Shown: positions 1-12,124 of the stretch, piece after piece
Layout of the letters: each line of letters opens with the position of its first letter
Numbering within the stretch: the stretch's first letter is position 1
Assembly (NCBI GenBank): GCA_947579605.1
Contig: OX388314.1
Span: 6,200,001-6,264,000 of the forward strand
Length of the DNA stretch: 64,000 nt
Direction: 5' to 3'
From: Athripsodes cinereus
Lineage: Eukaryota > Arthropoda > Insecta > Trichoptera > Leptoceridae
Notes under the pieces: model-generated
What the model was told of the DNA's origin: nothing
Seen by the model: only the letters and a program-made list of their open reading frames with translations
Database searches by the model: none
Program-made: the position numbers and the translations under genes

Positions 1-2770
1 TTATAAATTTATGGTATTGTTATTTCATTTTTACGTGTATATTTTACTATAGTCTGTTTTAGATTCTATTCTTATGGCTCCATAATACTTTGTGCCATAG
101 CCCGAAGCTTAGAGCGCACGGTTTTCTCTTGCAGTACAATTTGAATAAAAATTTAAAACATAATTCTGTTCTGTTACCAGTATTATTATTCCAAGTTCAT
201 GGCAATACGCCCCTCATAGGACAATTTCGCCTAGTTTAATGGATGCAGATATATTCTGACATATTAGAAGCTGCCTTATGTGCAGTAAACATGCCTTCTC
301 AGTGGGTATTGGACTTGAATAATTTCGGAATACAAATCGTATAAATCCCTTATTGGACACTGTAAGAAGACAATATTGTCGAAGGGTGTCTACATCAAGT
401 TGGCATTTGCAAAATGAAAAACCAAATTTATTTTGAAAATGTGGCTATCAAACCTGTGGAGATTAAAGACCATAATTATTTACATCTATATTTATACTAC
501 CAAAGCATTTCTCACAAGTGTAGCCTGTGGACTAGCTAAACATATGTTAATAACATCTCCATAACACAAAACACCCATAAATTCTGTTTTAATGATAATA
601 CTCCTTTTTATATTTTTCATATACCTTTTGTTTCAAAGTTAATAATACTGACATGGAGTACCTTGTGGTGTTAAAACAGAATCATAGTTCAACATGAGTC
701 GACTCAAATTCTCGAAAACTCACTCAAAATTTTTTCAAAGTTCCATGTAACTTATTTAACCACGGTGTGTCTTATTTCTCGTAACGGCACTTCTGAGATA
801 GTTTGTACAAAGGTTGCTCTTATCTGTTGATTACTCTGATCTATTTGATTGCTGTTATGTTGTTGATTTTTCTATTATGATATGATTGTTTTATTTGTGA
901 AATGTACCCCATTTTTTATAACTTTGTGCTATTAAAATTACCTTTGGTCGATTGCAGCCATGCATATTTTTGTTGATTATAAACAAATACAGTACTGTAT
1001 ACAATTTCATGTATGCTCCATATTTTTCGATGTAAAATCAACAATCGCTTATCACTTAAATCAAGATTCACGTAATCAAACATCATTTGATAAAATTATT
1101 TGGATATTAAAATAAAACGAAATACCACACGTTTCCTTTCGTTTGTAGCCGGTTCGAAATAAATATTTTAGAAGTTCATTATTAGATACGGAATATCGTC
1201 ATACTTACTCAGGCAATAATGTCACTAATTTAACGCATATTTACATTGTACTTTCATTCTTCCTGCTTGTCTTGCCTACCATTATTATTATCTCATATCT
1301 CATTTATTTAACAAAACAATATTAGATTCCACATTTTGAACACAATATAAGATTAACAATAAAATTCAAATAAAACATTAAATGACAAAAACCATAAAAT
1401 ATTAAAATAAATTTATATTCAAAATGTAGAACCCCAACATTATTCGAGTTGATTCTTCCATGATGTTCTATGAAATAGTACAATCATGGGAGATCACTTA
1501 CAGAGCTACAGGGACAAAAACCTATTATTATTATTTTTAGTACAGTTTACGACCTTCTTTTGTATCATCATCGTCGTCCTGTAATAATTTTATATTAGAG
1601 ACATGTCCCGCGCGCTCCCCCGAGGCATCCAAATGAATCGCCTCTTGAATAATATTTTGAGAGAAAAAGAAGCTGTTAACGGTACCTTCCATATTATTCA
1701 AAGCATTCGCATCGTCTACTTAAATGTTTTGCTAATGCATGAAATGAGAGAATAATATACATCGGCGATATTTTTTTTATGTCCATACTACACGACTCAA
1801 AATCGCGGAGAAAAAAATGTATGTCATCTTCTAATACGAAAAGTATGATAGAAATAGAAATTTGTTGTTTTAGCCGTTCGATTGTCAAAGGAAGATGTTA
1901 TCACTGATTTAATGTGTGTGTACGGATTATCTATGGTTTGTGCCATCGTGAGATCGAAATGTAATGAAACAATGACATATATCATGGAGATTTGCTTCTA
2001 AGGTGGTGTAAGATCCAAGAATTGTCATACATCTGTCTATAATTAATACAGTCGAAATCTTATGTTAAGTTTTTCTGGAAATTATAGTGTCTGATTGCTA
2101 AAAAGTACCTACGCATTTGTGTGGCTGAAATTGTCAAGTGATACGTATATCCGATTTATATATTGCATTAATCTTCATGTAAAACGTATGTTCTTTATTT
2201 GATTCTGTGTGTTTCTTTCTTACAACGATAAAATAACTATGTATAAAATTTCATATAAATGTTGTTATTACGGTTCTCTAGCTATACATAATGATATTAA
2301 TAATAATAATTTAAAGAAGCCTCCAGACGCTCAACCTTAATTTACATTTTAATTTCCTTTCATGTTTTTCATTTAAAGTATGGCAAGAAGATGAGCCATC
2401 ACGTTTCTTTATATTCTTTGTCTCCTACGAACCCATTGAGAATTATTCCGTGCACCACCACCGCCACTCTGGTGGAATTCGCAAATCTCCAAAGATATGT
2501 ACATCTATGTTCTCAAATATCTATGTTCATAATATATCGTGTAGTAATACTTTATCTACTATTTTTTGTACGAAAAGTGTCATTCGTAGGACGTGATATT
2601 ATAAAAATTTGAACCCAACTACGTTACATGCAATTTATCTTAGTTTTTATTTTTTTTATTATGAGTAGGTATAAGGACGAAATCATTATTTATCTTTGCA
2701 CCGTTTTTGTTATTTTTATTTTTAACATTGTTGAGGTATTCGTAAAATATCCATCTACCCATCTTGAATG
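1..2770. other. AT-rich DNA without a recognisable gene
   Basis: No reading frame here shows a protein family or exon structure that I recognise. Short frames near 1694-1888 and 2391-2612 look like chance openings in AT-rich DNA. The only item identified is a worn family-A piece at 503-560. Confidence 0.6.
503..560 (-). repeat. Family-A fragment (degenerate)
   Basis: The text CATTTCTCACAAGTG, then TAGCC and GGACTAGCT, follows the tail half of the family-A element described at 8215-8471. It is short and diverged, so it is an old copy. Confidence 0.45.
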
Positions 2771-2779
2771 TCTTAATTT

Positions 2780-2870
2780 TTAATGGTACTGAGAGGACAA
2801 CTTGTGTGTTTATATGCGGTTAGTCTGATGATTTCACCACATCGATAAATGCTGTGATGGTCTAAACAAA
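2780..2870 (+). repeat. Family-A fragment (degenerate)
   Basis: The words GAGAGGACAACTTG and TGTTTATATGCGGTTAGTCTG match the middle of family A read tail-to-right. The homology ends before a clear tail. Confidence 0.4.
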
Positions 2871-3289
2871 TTGATCTATAGAAGAACATTGTCCCATTTA
2901 TTGCAATCCAATGCCTCCGTCTTGGAATTCCACAGTTCTCTGTTGGTCTCAACTTTCTTCGAATGCAGGTTAAATAAACAAAAATGAATGAATTTTCCAA
3001 GATTTATAATATTATTATAAGTGTCTTTCTTTTTGTTTCAGGTAAGAGAATTTTCTTCTCGAATTCTATGGAAGTGCATAATTTAATTTCAGTGGAACGT
3101 GTAGGTAAGTTTTTGATTTGACGCAAATATTTATGTCAGACAATAATTTTCAGTGTATTATTTATTTATTATTCTACAAACTTCTAGTATTTGGACATTA
3201 AAGTCGTGAATTCACTATTTCTTACTATTTTCGATAGTAATAAATACACATATTAACAAGCTTTTAATGATATCGTCAATACTTCTTGT

Positions 3290-3500
3290 GCATCGTTTCC
3301 CTCAATCCTAGGAATCTTGAGCTGCCAGTCATTTTCCCTACACTAGACGACAGGTCATAGTTCTCATACACGCCGCATTCCTCATTGCTTCCATAACTGT
3401 TGAATCATTGACATATATTATTTGGTCTGTGCTGTTGGCAGAAAATCATCCTCTTGCTCTTTTTCCATCTATAACACCGGTAAGAACCTTTCTATCGAAC
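3290..3500 (-). pseudogene. Non-LTR reverse transcriptase C-terminal remnant
   Basis: The minus strand translates in pieces to residues such as VLTGVIDGKRARG, then DQIIYVNDSTVMEAMRNA, with stop codons in between. The pattern of a basic GKRARG stretch, then a Trp/Asp-Gln-Ile helix, then an alanine-rich helix is typical of the region after the thumb of RTE/CR1-like reverse transcriptases. The same layout recurs at 46681-46880. It is too decayed to encode a protein. The clade is not assigned. Confidence 0.5.
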
Positions 3501-4999
3501 GACGCGTCCAAAAAATAAGAGTGTACATCTCAAGCAGAAATGTTAGATTCTGTCTTCGACCTTAGTTTATTAAGTAAGCAATCCGGAAATATTGAGAAAA
3601 TGTTCATATAACATTTTATGAAGCGAATCGCAAACAAGCATGCCATTATAGATATGATAATTTTCATTCTTGATCCGCTGATATTATACCGCAGCATTTT
3701 GCACGGAACGTTTTAACTCCGCATTAAGACTGTTGAACTCTTCAGAAATGTACGAGCTGATACTATGTACATACTATATTGCATATGTACATGCTAGAAT
3801 TTTGTAATTTCGCATGACCCTATACGGTAATGTATTACTATATCTCTTTGGTCCATAGCTGTAAATCCTTGACGCTTCCTCTTGCATTATGCATGGATGC
3901 AAGATGCGATGTGTGTAATAAAATATCCACTGTGTCGCACTACATATTATAATGCGTCCCACATTATGCTTTGAATGTTGGGAATGAAAGTTCGTTCTCC
4001 TTTTCCCTCTTGCTACAAATATAGACAAAAGAAAGAAGTAGATCTAATTATTTTTTTATTCATTTCTTTTCAAAATCAATAAGGAGAAGAAAAAAGAGAC
4101 AGCATTTGTTCAGTACGTACAAAGACATATAGAATATTATGTGTGTCTTCTTCGGCAGAGTTCCCTCATCGCATAACCCTTTGACACACATTTCAAAATT
4201 GATTACTTAGTAAACTATCGTAACCTTTTTTTCCTGTAACTGCCTTTCAATATCGATAATGGTGGTATAATTTATTACATGCTGGTCTTGAAAATAATGT
4301 GTATTAGCAATTTTTTAATTATTATCATCATCATCATCATCGCCCTCATATAGATGTACTTTTAACTTGTAAGTATTGATGATCCAATTAAGAATTTTTA
4401 TGTAACATAATTCCTAGTGACCCTATTTTATCAATGTCTCATGTCTTTACAAATAATCGAGACATTTTTAGTACAATTGATTTATTATGGTATCCATTGG
4501 GTTCACTGTATGTAATAAACATGTCTAAATTATAGTCCTCTGCATTCCGTTGCAGATGTATTCTGTTGTGGTATGGTTTTTGTTTGTTAAATATTATTTT
4601 CATGAGATTTACAATAGTTTATGATAATGCTGTAGTCAATTTGGTTGCTTAGCAGTCACAACGGAGACACAAGTTATATTCTTATTGACTTCTCGGGAAA
4701 TTCCCATGTCACGGAGATGTTCGTGTAAGCAGAATATAATAAGTAATATGTGGAACTCATCGGTGTGTCCAATCACGTCGCGACTACATACTGTAGTACT
4801 TTTTCAAACCAGGAAGTAAGAATGAATGATATCAGCTTCACACACAGAAAACTTAGTTTCCCTACCCTGATAAGGGCGCCTAGCCCATATATCGTATTAT
4901 TATAATGCCCGTCTAATTTTATTATTGAGTTATGTTTTTTTTTCTTCAGTTTTTGATGTCATTGATAGTTTTTGTCCTAGTTACATTTTAAAGCATGCC
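3501..4999. other. Gene-free AT-rich stretch
   Basis: Only a (TCA)n tract at 4323-4347 stands out. The open frame at 3774-4028 has no family resemblance and I treat it as chance. Confidence 0.5.
4320..4352 (-). repeat. (TCA)n with LINE-K tail remnant
   Basis: A run of TCA repeats is followed directly by CGCCCTCA. The same junction occurs at 15258-15290, where it is the 3' tail of a LINE fragment on the minus strand. This is probably the last bases of another copy. Confidence 0.4.
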
Positions 5000-5002
5000 T
5001 AT

Positions 5003-5036
5003 ACATTTCTCACAAGTGGGGTATTCCACAATTCCG
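5003..5036 (-). repeat. Family-A tail remnant
   Basis: TTTCTCACAAGTGGGGTA matches the tail part of family A (consensus CATATCCCACAAGTGGGGTA). Only this short core survives. Confidence 0.35.
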
Positions 5037-5109
5037 CATACGTCACGTCAAATATATCAATGTATCTAGCCAGACCATTAAACATTTAAATAGCCCTTCC
5101 AATTGGGGG

Positions 5110-5350
5110 CTTTACTATAGTGTTGTGGAATTCTTAAGAAATTATTTTTAGAGAAAATTTCACGGGAGAATTTGAGAATTTTTGGAGAGTTATGGTGTCT
5201 GTTGAGGCAGATTTATTTTTTATTGATCATTTTTACAATGATCAATTAAAAATACCACTAGAAAAAATTATGGAGAGAAATTTCTCTTCCATCAGAGGAG
5301 AAATTCTCGGAGAAATTTCTCGTTCTCGAGAAATTCTTTAGGAGAATTTT
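5110..5350. repeat. GAGAAATT-rich degenerate repeat with a palindrome
   Basis: The words GAGAAATT and AGAATTT occur over and over, with a 36-bp imperfect palindrome around 5217-5252 built on ATTGATCAT / AATGATCAA. It could be a decayed foldback element or simple-sequence expansion. No boundaries or target duplication were found. Confidence 0.35.
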
Positions 5351-6015
5351 CTCTACTCACCTCACTACTAATATACATATTTGCTCTACTTTGAGGCTGG
5401 TATAAAAAATCGTGATGCCGAAAACGTCCATATGCATCGGGAATACACCTTATCCATGCTATAAAATAATAAATGATACATTTAGGATGGGTTTGCGTAT
5501 GTATGAGATGTTAAATGTGCTATTCCGTATGTTTTACAGATTCACAGGACACTTTAAAACCTACAGAAAAGAGTTCAAGATCTATTTTTTATCAAGGACT
5601 CCATGGAATGTGTTCGTTTACAATAACCATTACTGTGATAATTAATATTATTTATAATTGTTATTATAATTATCGTTGTTCGTCTCGGCTTTACAGTAAA
5701 TTAAACAAAATAATAACACGTAATCGGATACTCGAATTGAAACATATTAAAACCATATTTGGTCGGTAAAATTTATTTATTATAATTATTGCACATATTA
5801 TTTTCATGTGCGGTACATTGCGATGTGATGTTTTGTTGGTAAACAATATTTCTATACTTATATCCAATTATATAATATCTGAGTTTGATTATAATTACTA
5901 ATTACTGAATAGGTAATCAATCCTTTATATTGAAGGTTATAGGTTATAAAATACGCTTATTTTTACATCCTTGCACGTGTCACACATATATCGTCGCAGT
6001 ATTTCTTCAATTAAG
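5351..6015. other. Gene-free AT-rich stretch
   Basis: Two overlapping short frames (5412-5645, 5515-5769) have no recognisable content. Nothing else is identified up to the minisatellite. Confidence 0.5.
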
Positions 6016-7180
6016 GAATGAAAACATTGGATATGGACACGCTGATTGAATGAAAACATTGGATAAGGACACGATGATTGAATGAAAACATTGGATAAGG
6101 ACACGCTGATTGAATGAAAACATTGGATAAGGACACGCTGATTGAATGAAAACATTGGATAAGGACACGCTGATTGAATGAAAACATTGGATAAGGACAC
6201 GCTGATTGAATGAAAACATTGGATAAGGACACGCTGATTGAATGAAAACATTGGATAAGGACACGCTGATTGAATGAAAACATTGGATAAGGACACGCTG
6301 ATTGAATGAAAACATTGGATAAGGACACGCTGATTGAATGAAAACATTGGATAAGGACACGCTGATTGAATGAAAACATTGGATAAGGACACGCTGATTG
6401 AATGAAAACATTGGATAAGGACACGATGATGAATGAAAACATTGGATAAGGACACGCTGATTGAATGAAAACATTGGATAAGGACACGATGATGAATGAA
6501 AACATTGGATAAGGACACGCTGATTGAATGAAAACATTGGATAAGGACACGCTGATTGAATGAAAACATTGGATAAGGACACGCTGATTGAATGAAAACA
6601 TTGGATAAGGACACGCTGATTGAATGAAAACATTGGATAAGGACACGCTGATTGAATGAAAACATTGGATAAGGACACGCTGATTGAATGAAAACATTGG
6701 ATAAGGACACGCTGATTGAATGAAAACATTGGATAAGGACACGCTGATTGAATGAAAACATTGGATAAGGACACGCTGATTGAATGAAAACATTGGATAA
6801 GGACACGCTGATTGAATGAAAACATTGGATAAGGACACGATGATGAATGAAAACATTGGATAAGGACACGCTGATTGAATGAAAACATTGGATAAGGACA
6901 CGCTGATTGAATGAAAACATTGGATAAGGACACGCTGATTGAATGAAAACATTGGATAAGGACACGATGATGAATGAAAACATTGGATAAGAACACGCTG
7001 ATTGAATGAAAACATTGGATAAGGACACGCTGATTGAATGAAAACATTGGATAAGGACACGCTGATTGAATGAAAACATTGGATATGGACACGCTGATTG
7101 AATGAAAACATTGGATAAGGACACGCTGATTGAATGAAAACATTGAATAAGGACACGCTGATTGAATGAAAACATTGGAT
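6016..7180. repeat. 32-bp minisatellite, about 36.5 copies
   Basis: The unit reads GAATGAAAACATTGGATAAG followed by GACACGCTGATT. From the first unit at 6016 to the last partial unit at 7164 there are 36 complete units. Four are 31 bp (GATGATGAATG junction, near 6426, 6488, 6839 and 6966) and 32 are 32 bp. Sequence variants are few: GATATGG in the first unit and near 7083, GAACAC near 6990, CATTGAATAAG near 7141, and a lone CGATGATTG in the second unit. The near-identity implies recent expansion or active homogenisation. The minus strand is open in all three frames only because the unit lacks stops on that strand and its length is not a multiple of three, so I do not call a gene. Confidence 0.97.
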
Positions 7181-7403
7181 ATCATAAGTTGAATAGGGCA
7201 TCTTGGTATATAATATGTAAATTTGTACGTACAGTATTATGGTAAAAGAAAAGTACACAGTGCTTGCATAGTTTCAGGAGTAAAACAAACTCATCACACA
7301 TGTGTGTTTAGTGCGTATTATTGTTTCAAGTTTATTTCTTATGTTTGCTTGTTTTACGAAACAATACACTATACATAACATCACATGCGTAGAAAATTTA
7401 CAC

Positions 7404-7604
7404 TATTAAGTAGGTCAGTCCTAAACTAAGGTATGAATCTTGTTTTATGGATGTACACACATGTACAATGCGCTTAATACATAATATACATTTAATACTC
7501 AGACCCAGAACATTTGAAAAAGTTTATTCTTCATTTTGTCCTGGCCGGGAATCAAACCCGAAACCCAGTGACTCAAAGACAAGAGCGTTACCTCCACACG
7601 ACAA
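7404..7604 (-). repeat. SINE-E, tRNA-headed
   Basis: On the minus strand the head carries GGTAACGCTC (box-A side) and GGTTTGATTCCC (box B, normally GGTTCGATTCC), followed by a body ending GAATCTTG... like the copies at 40957 and 48210. The tRNA part has lost box-B identity, so it is unlikely to be a working tRNA. I infer an old retroposed copy. Confidence 0.75.
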
Positions 7605-8214
7605 ATACAAATAATGTGAAAGATAAAAAGAGAAATTTACCGAGTTTATATATACATTGAAAGGCGACCACCCGCATAGCTCATAAGTCTGGAGACTTCA
7701 ATTAACCTATTAAATTTCTATAGGTACTAACAAATTTATACAAGTTTTTTACTACCTGATTTTTTTTTTATTTATTTTTTAAAAAAAAACATACATTATT
7801 GATTAATATTGTATTTTGTTTTATTGTGTTCTTTTTGATTTGTTTGTTGTTTCTAGTTTTTATTGTTGAGTTTTTAAGTATATAAGTTGAAGCACCTGTT
7901 ATTTCTTTTGAAACCGCTTTATTGTTTGTGCCTTGTGAGTTTCTGATTGAGGTGTGTGTGTTAATTATTATTGATGCTACCTTCAATGTCATTCACTATA
8001 CAAGATGTACCTTCATTATAAATGTTTTAACGTATTATATTTATTATTATAAATGTGTATTGTTTTGTTTGATTTATATTTTATTTTATTGACAATTGTT
8101 TTTTTTCTTTGTACAATTTTAATGGAATGTTGTTTTTTATTCTCCATAATTTGATTTGTCTCTAAAATTTGAATGTTGAGACGGATATGTACAAAGAAAG
8201 AAATATTAAAATAA
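7605..8214. other. Gene-free AT-rich stretch
   Basis: Long T and A runs, no recognisable frame. Ends at the TAAAATAA target duplication of the next element. Confidence 0.5.
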
Positions 8215-8471
8215 CTACTACTACTATTACTACTATACCATCACGGCATATCCCACAAGTGGGGTAGCCAGCAGACCAGCTGCATATAAAACATGCAAGC
8301 TGTCTTCTCCGTGCCAACACAAAATTAAGACATTCAGGATGGGTGGCAAACCTCATCGCCGAATTTAAGATGTAAAATGTCTTATTTTTTCGAACACCTG
8401 CCTTCTACAGGACACTCGAAAACTTATGGAGAAGAGTGGGAGACCAATTCTTTACCGGGTGCTCCACGGGA
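8215..8471 (-). repeat. Family-A element, near full length
   Basis: This is one of the longest copies of the commonest repeat in the window. Read on the minus strand it starts TCCCGTGGAGCACCCGGTAA, passes through GGTTTGCCACCCATCCTGAA, and ends in CTACCCCACTTGTGGGA, GCCGTGATGGTATAG and a (TAG)n-like microsatellite. TAAAATAA flanks it on both sides (8207-8214, 8472-8479). It has no open frame of note. The 3' part resembles the end of RTE-B (see 50534-51038), so I infer mobilisation by that LINE. Confidence 0.85.
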
Positions 8472-8694
8472 TAAAATAATAACAAAGTATTATGTTTGCT
8501 TTGTAATTTGTGACAAGTAAATTAATAATTGCTGTATTGTGTGATTGTTCGTATGGATGCCTACTAATTTTGATTGACTATATATAGTACCCATACATTT
8601 ATTTATACATGGATGTTTATATTGATGATATTTGGTTGCATTTTTTGTTGTTATTATTTTGGTTATATATTTTTGAATTACTTAACACCAATTT

Positions 8695-8790
8695 ATGAAT
8701 TTGTATGTTTATATATGTATATATATTGTAAATGGCTATATGAGCCGTAAATTGAATAATAAATAAATAATAAATAAATAAATATTGCCC
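8695..8790 (+). repeat. LINE-H 3' end with (AATA)n tail
   Basis: GGCTATATGAGCCGTAAATTG followed by AATAAATAAATAATAAATAA is a retroelement 3' end. Similar ends in the other orientation occur at 34786 and 59895. Only the tail is present. Confidence 0.5.
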
Positions 8791-9597
8791 ACTAGACTAA
8801 AATCTTTTCTAAACTAATCTAATTTTGGAAGTTAATCTCTCGTTCATGAATAATCAGAAAATAATTATAAAATTTATAAAAAGTCTGTGCGCTTCATTAC
8901 TGAGAATAATACCTATGTACTATGTTGATTACTTGACCTGAGAAAATAGGTAGATATCTATTACGTTGTTCAACAAAGGTAAATAATATATCATTCATTT
9001 ACCTTTAGTGGTTTTACGAATGAGATATTACATACTCGTACGTAGTAACCTACCGTATTGGGCCAATGTCAACATTCGTATTGATTTTATTAATTCACCT
9101 CTGACATGTTGCCGGAAACGACTCTCTCATTTCGTACCTATTATATGTATTTGTTTTTATCGCTACTCGACATGTGTTTGTTATTTTTTCTTATCGCTCT
9201 TTCCATACCAGCACTTATCTGAAATTTATTTGTATGCTTCATTTATTTTCCTAATGTATTTCTACCGTTTTGATTCCGATACTAAATTATTTGTCGAAAC
9301 CGAATCACTAAAATGGTCCTACATACTTCGTGAATCCATTAAATTTATTGGAATTAGTTTTTCTGTGCCAATTTTTTCCAGATCTTTTATACGTATTTTT
9401 ATGGATGTGAACTCTGTTTACGGTAAGATTATGTGAGAAACGAGGTTATTGAAATAGCGTTACAAAAATGAACAAGTTCTATTTTTTCATATACACTAAT
9501 GGCACAGTACTTTGCTTCTGGCTTTCGAGCTCTATCAAACCTTGTCTGACAAAATGAATGATTTTGTTTTACTGAGTTGTCTTCATCATCTATATAT
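8791..9597. other. No supported gene
   Basis: A 142-codon frame at 9008-9436 is open but rich in Phe/Tyr/Ile/Ser with no domain that I know. AT-rich DNA can give such frames by chance and there is no splice or homology support. Confidence 0.45.
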
Positions 9598-10175
9598 TCT
9601 ATATATATAAAAGAAAGTCTGGTTAGTTACAACATTTATAACTCAAGAATGGCTGTACCGATTTGAATGATCTCTGATTTGTTGGATTCTTCTCCGCCCC
9701 GAATAGGCTATTGAAATATCTTACAAATTCACGGGAAGAAAATTATTTACGCCATACATTTTTAATTTCAATAAAAAAACAATATGAAGAATAATACATA
9801 CTCAACGATGGTGTTTTTTTTATAGATGGGCCTATTTGTAGAATAATTTTTGTATACATTTTCAAATAAGAATCGTTATCCATACAATTTTACATCTGTG
9901 GTTCTGAAATTTCAATTTTGAGAAAACCATGGAAAGATTTTTTATAAATTTAAAATGAATAGGTATCTACCTAAACAATAAATTAGTACCTACATATATT
10001 ATGTACAGCAGATAATAAACAAATCTGAGTAAAGTATAATTATTCAACATAAATGAATTTTATTTTTTTACACTATACGATGTACACTTGGACAATTACG
10101 GGAGTTTGTAAAGATTTTAAAAATATTAATCATTCATTGATTGTTAGGTGGTCCGAAGTTCGCTAGGTCAGCTAG
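9598..10175 (+). mobile_element. Non-autonomous Helitron-like element
   Basis: The 5' end begins TCTATATATATAAAAGAAAG and is followed by AACTCAAGAATGGCTGTACC. The 3' end is GAAGTTCGCTAGGTCAGCTAG followed by T. A TC start, a CTAG end and a T after the end fit Helitron insertion between A and T, without target duplication. A second copy in reverse (47773-48900) shares both ends and the interior. No Rep or helicase frame is present. Exact 5' base is uncertain because TCTATATA occurs twice. Confidence 0.75.
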
Positions 10176-10267
10176 TATAACATAATTTTCAAAAGGATTT
10201 TCCTCGATGATTGGCTAATCTTGGTGGCATTGAATAGTATATTGAAGTGAGTTCTAAAGCATCTTTT

Positions 10268-10337
10268 TTATAATTATACAGTAGGCAAAACATAATTCAT
10301 TCCCTCAAATTTGAGCAGAGCTCGTGCTTTGAGCAGT
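10268..10337 (+). repeat. Family-D repeat, copy 1
   Basis: About 65 bp (ATAATTATACAGTAGGCAAA ... GAGCAGAGCTCGTGCTTTGAG) recur nearly unchanged at 55974-56036. In copy 2 the end forms a hairpin stem CCCTCAAA / TTTGAGGG. Identity unknown. Confidence 0.6.
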
Positions 10338-11770
10338 TCATATAATGCATTCTTATTTTTCTTCGTCGTCTCATTTTTAAAATACACACCCTCATATTAT
10401 ATTGGTGAGGCATTAGGTATGTTGGAGAATATTCCCTTGGCCTGCTTTCCGCATACTTTTAGAGAGAGCGGAAATTTTTCCAAACAATTAACAGCAATAT
10501 GCTTACATCGTCTGACTTTTACACGACATCCTCGGTAGATATTTGTTTAATTATTTTAGCCCAATACTGTTTTCTAATTCGCTTCATATATTTTCCATAT
10601 ACCCTTTAAGTCAGTAAAATGTAACTATAATCAAAGTGGAACTATTCGGCGGTGAGTACAAATTTCGGATTGGTATTGGTTTGTTCTACAAAAATCTTCT
10701 GCGATTATTTGATTTAAGACAATGTCATTATTTTTGAAAAATATTTGGCTGGTTAGAAGACATCATAAAACAAACGTCACCTTACCATCAGCTTTTAAAT
10801 AATCTAATATTGTCATTCCAATTTCCTTTAATTATTTCGTGATTTTTCGTACAATGAATAAAATACGATATTTTAACTGTGTTACCTACAGCTTATTTTC
10901 TTTATTTAAATTGTTTATTCAAGAAACATTATAATGACATTTTTTACGTACTTCTCTTATAGGTAAACGATTCAAAGAAATATATTAGGTATATCTTAGT
11001 ATTATATGTAGGTAATCAATAACTTTTTAAAGATTTTAACCCTACCTCCCTTCCTTCCCTTCCTATTCAATAGTTATTTTGTTAATATTGTGCTATTAAA
11101 TTGTTCAGAGTTTAGATACTTTAATTGGCGATGTAAATATTTAACGTGAATGAATTATTGTATTATTCATTTTCAAAACTGTGGTGTCTATCAAAATAAA
11201 TATAAAGAAAACGCTACCTCCCAAAAAAATATAAAATTATCTCCCCACTAAACTAAGTCTGTATATATTATGATATAAATAAAATCGCTATTTGTTTCAC
11301 GAGAAAGATTATTTTATGAGCGCATCTAAAGCAAAGCATAGGAAAAGAGTTATAAAATATACGGTACAGTGCTAATTAATCCAAAACGTTCAGAAAATCA
11401 AAGTGAACTATCGTAATTTTTCAGAAGTCAAATATAGCGGTCTAGCCGTCTTATAATAGGTACTGAATGTATATTTTTCAATTACAAAACTTGTTCGTTC
11501 AGCTCACATTGCATGTATTTGTGTGTTTTATTCACTTTGTATAGTAGTTCTGAACTCGCAGATCTCATCTGTGTGCAGAGCTTTGAATAGGTACAAGTAC
11601 GTCTGAAAGCAGTTTGCGCTAACTATTCTAAGAGTGGAAATTGCTGAGGGCCATTAAAGTTCTACCGTCTTTCGGATAAGTCGAAGCGAATTGTAAATTG
11701 TTTCGCAATAAAGGTCAGATCAGACAACTGAATTAATTTAACATTATTGTTGGACGTAAATTTATATTAC
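10338..11770. other. Gene-free AT-rich stretch
   Basis: I see no protein family, tRNA-like head or inverted repeat. A few GGTAGGTA-type words occur. The frame at 10311-10538 overlaps family-D and is not a gene. Confidence 0.5.
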
Positions 11771-11774
11771 GAAA

Positions 11775-12124
11775 GGAATGTGGAATGAAAGTTGGTGTAA
11801 TAACAAGGATGAATGTAAATAAGTTAAGATGGTTTGGGCACGTGGAAAGAATGAATGAGGACAGAATGACTAAGAAGATATATTTGTCAGAGGAATGGTG
11901 CTCGGAGACGTGGACGTCCGAGGATTAAATGGCAAGATCATTTAAATCAAATCCTACAGGACGGTCACGTGTTGAGCACATTGAACAGGAGAGCATGCAT
12001 GAGGAATTGTATGACAGTGACGGAAGCGAAAGATGTATGCAAAGATAGAAGGAAGTGGCGCTCGATCCTTTCTGCCTACCCCGCGAGGGAAGCGGCGTGA
12101 TGGTATGTATGTATGTATGTATGT
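11775..12124 (+). pseudogene. RTE-B 3' end, broken ORF
   Basis: The plus strand encodes, across frameshifts, a decayed version of the C-terminal reverse-transcriptase tail that is open at 50534-51038: LRWFGHVERMNEDRMTKKI, a GRPRIKW-like stretch, then NRRACMRNCM. It ends CTGCCTACCCCGCGAGG, GGCGTGATGG and then a (GTAT)n tail at 12101-12123. The tail unit differs from the (ATAGT)n of the 50.5-kb copy. The frame is broken near 11895, so this is dead. Confidence 0.75.

Noticed and set aside
6016..7180. Regular repeats that could suggest a CRISPR array.
   Set aside because: Units abut directly with no unique spacers, and the setting is eukaryotic.
5937..7258. Three overlapping frames of about 400 codons on the minus strand.
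   Set aside because: They are produced by the 32-bp minisatellite, which lacks stops on that strand and rotates through all frames. The peptides are the same repeat in three phases.
9008..9436. A 142-codon plus-strand frame with membrane-like composition.
   Set aside because: No family resemblance, no splice signals, and T-rich DNA favours such frames.
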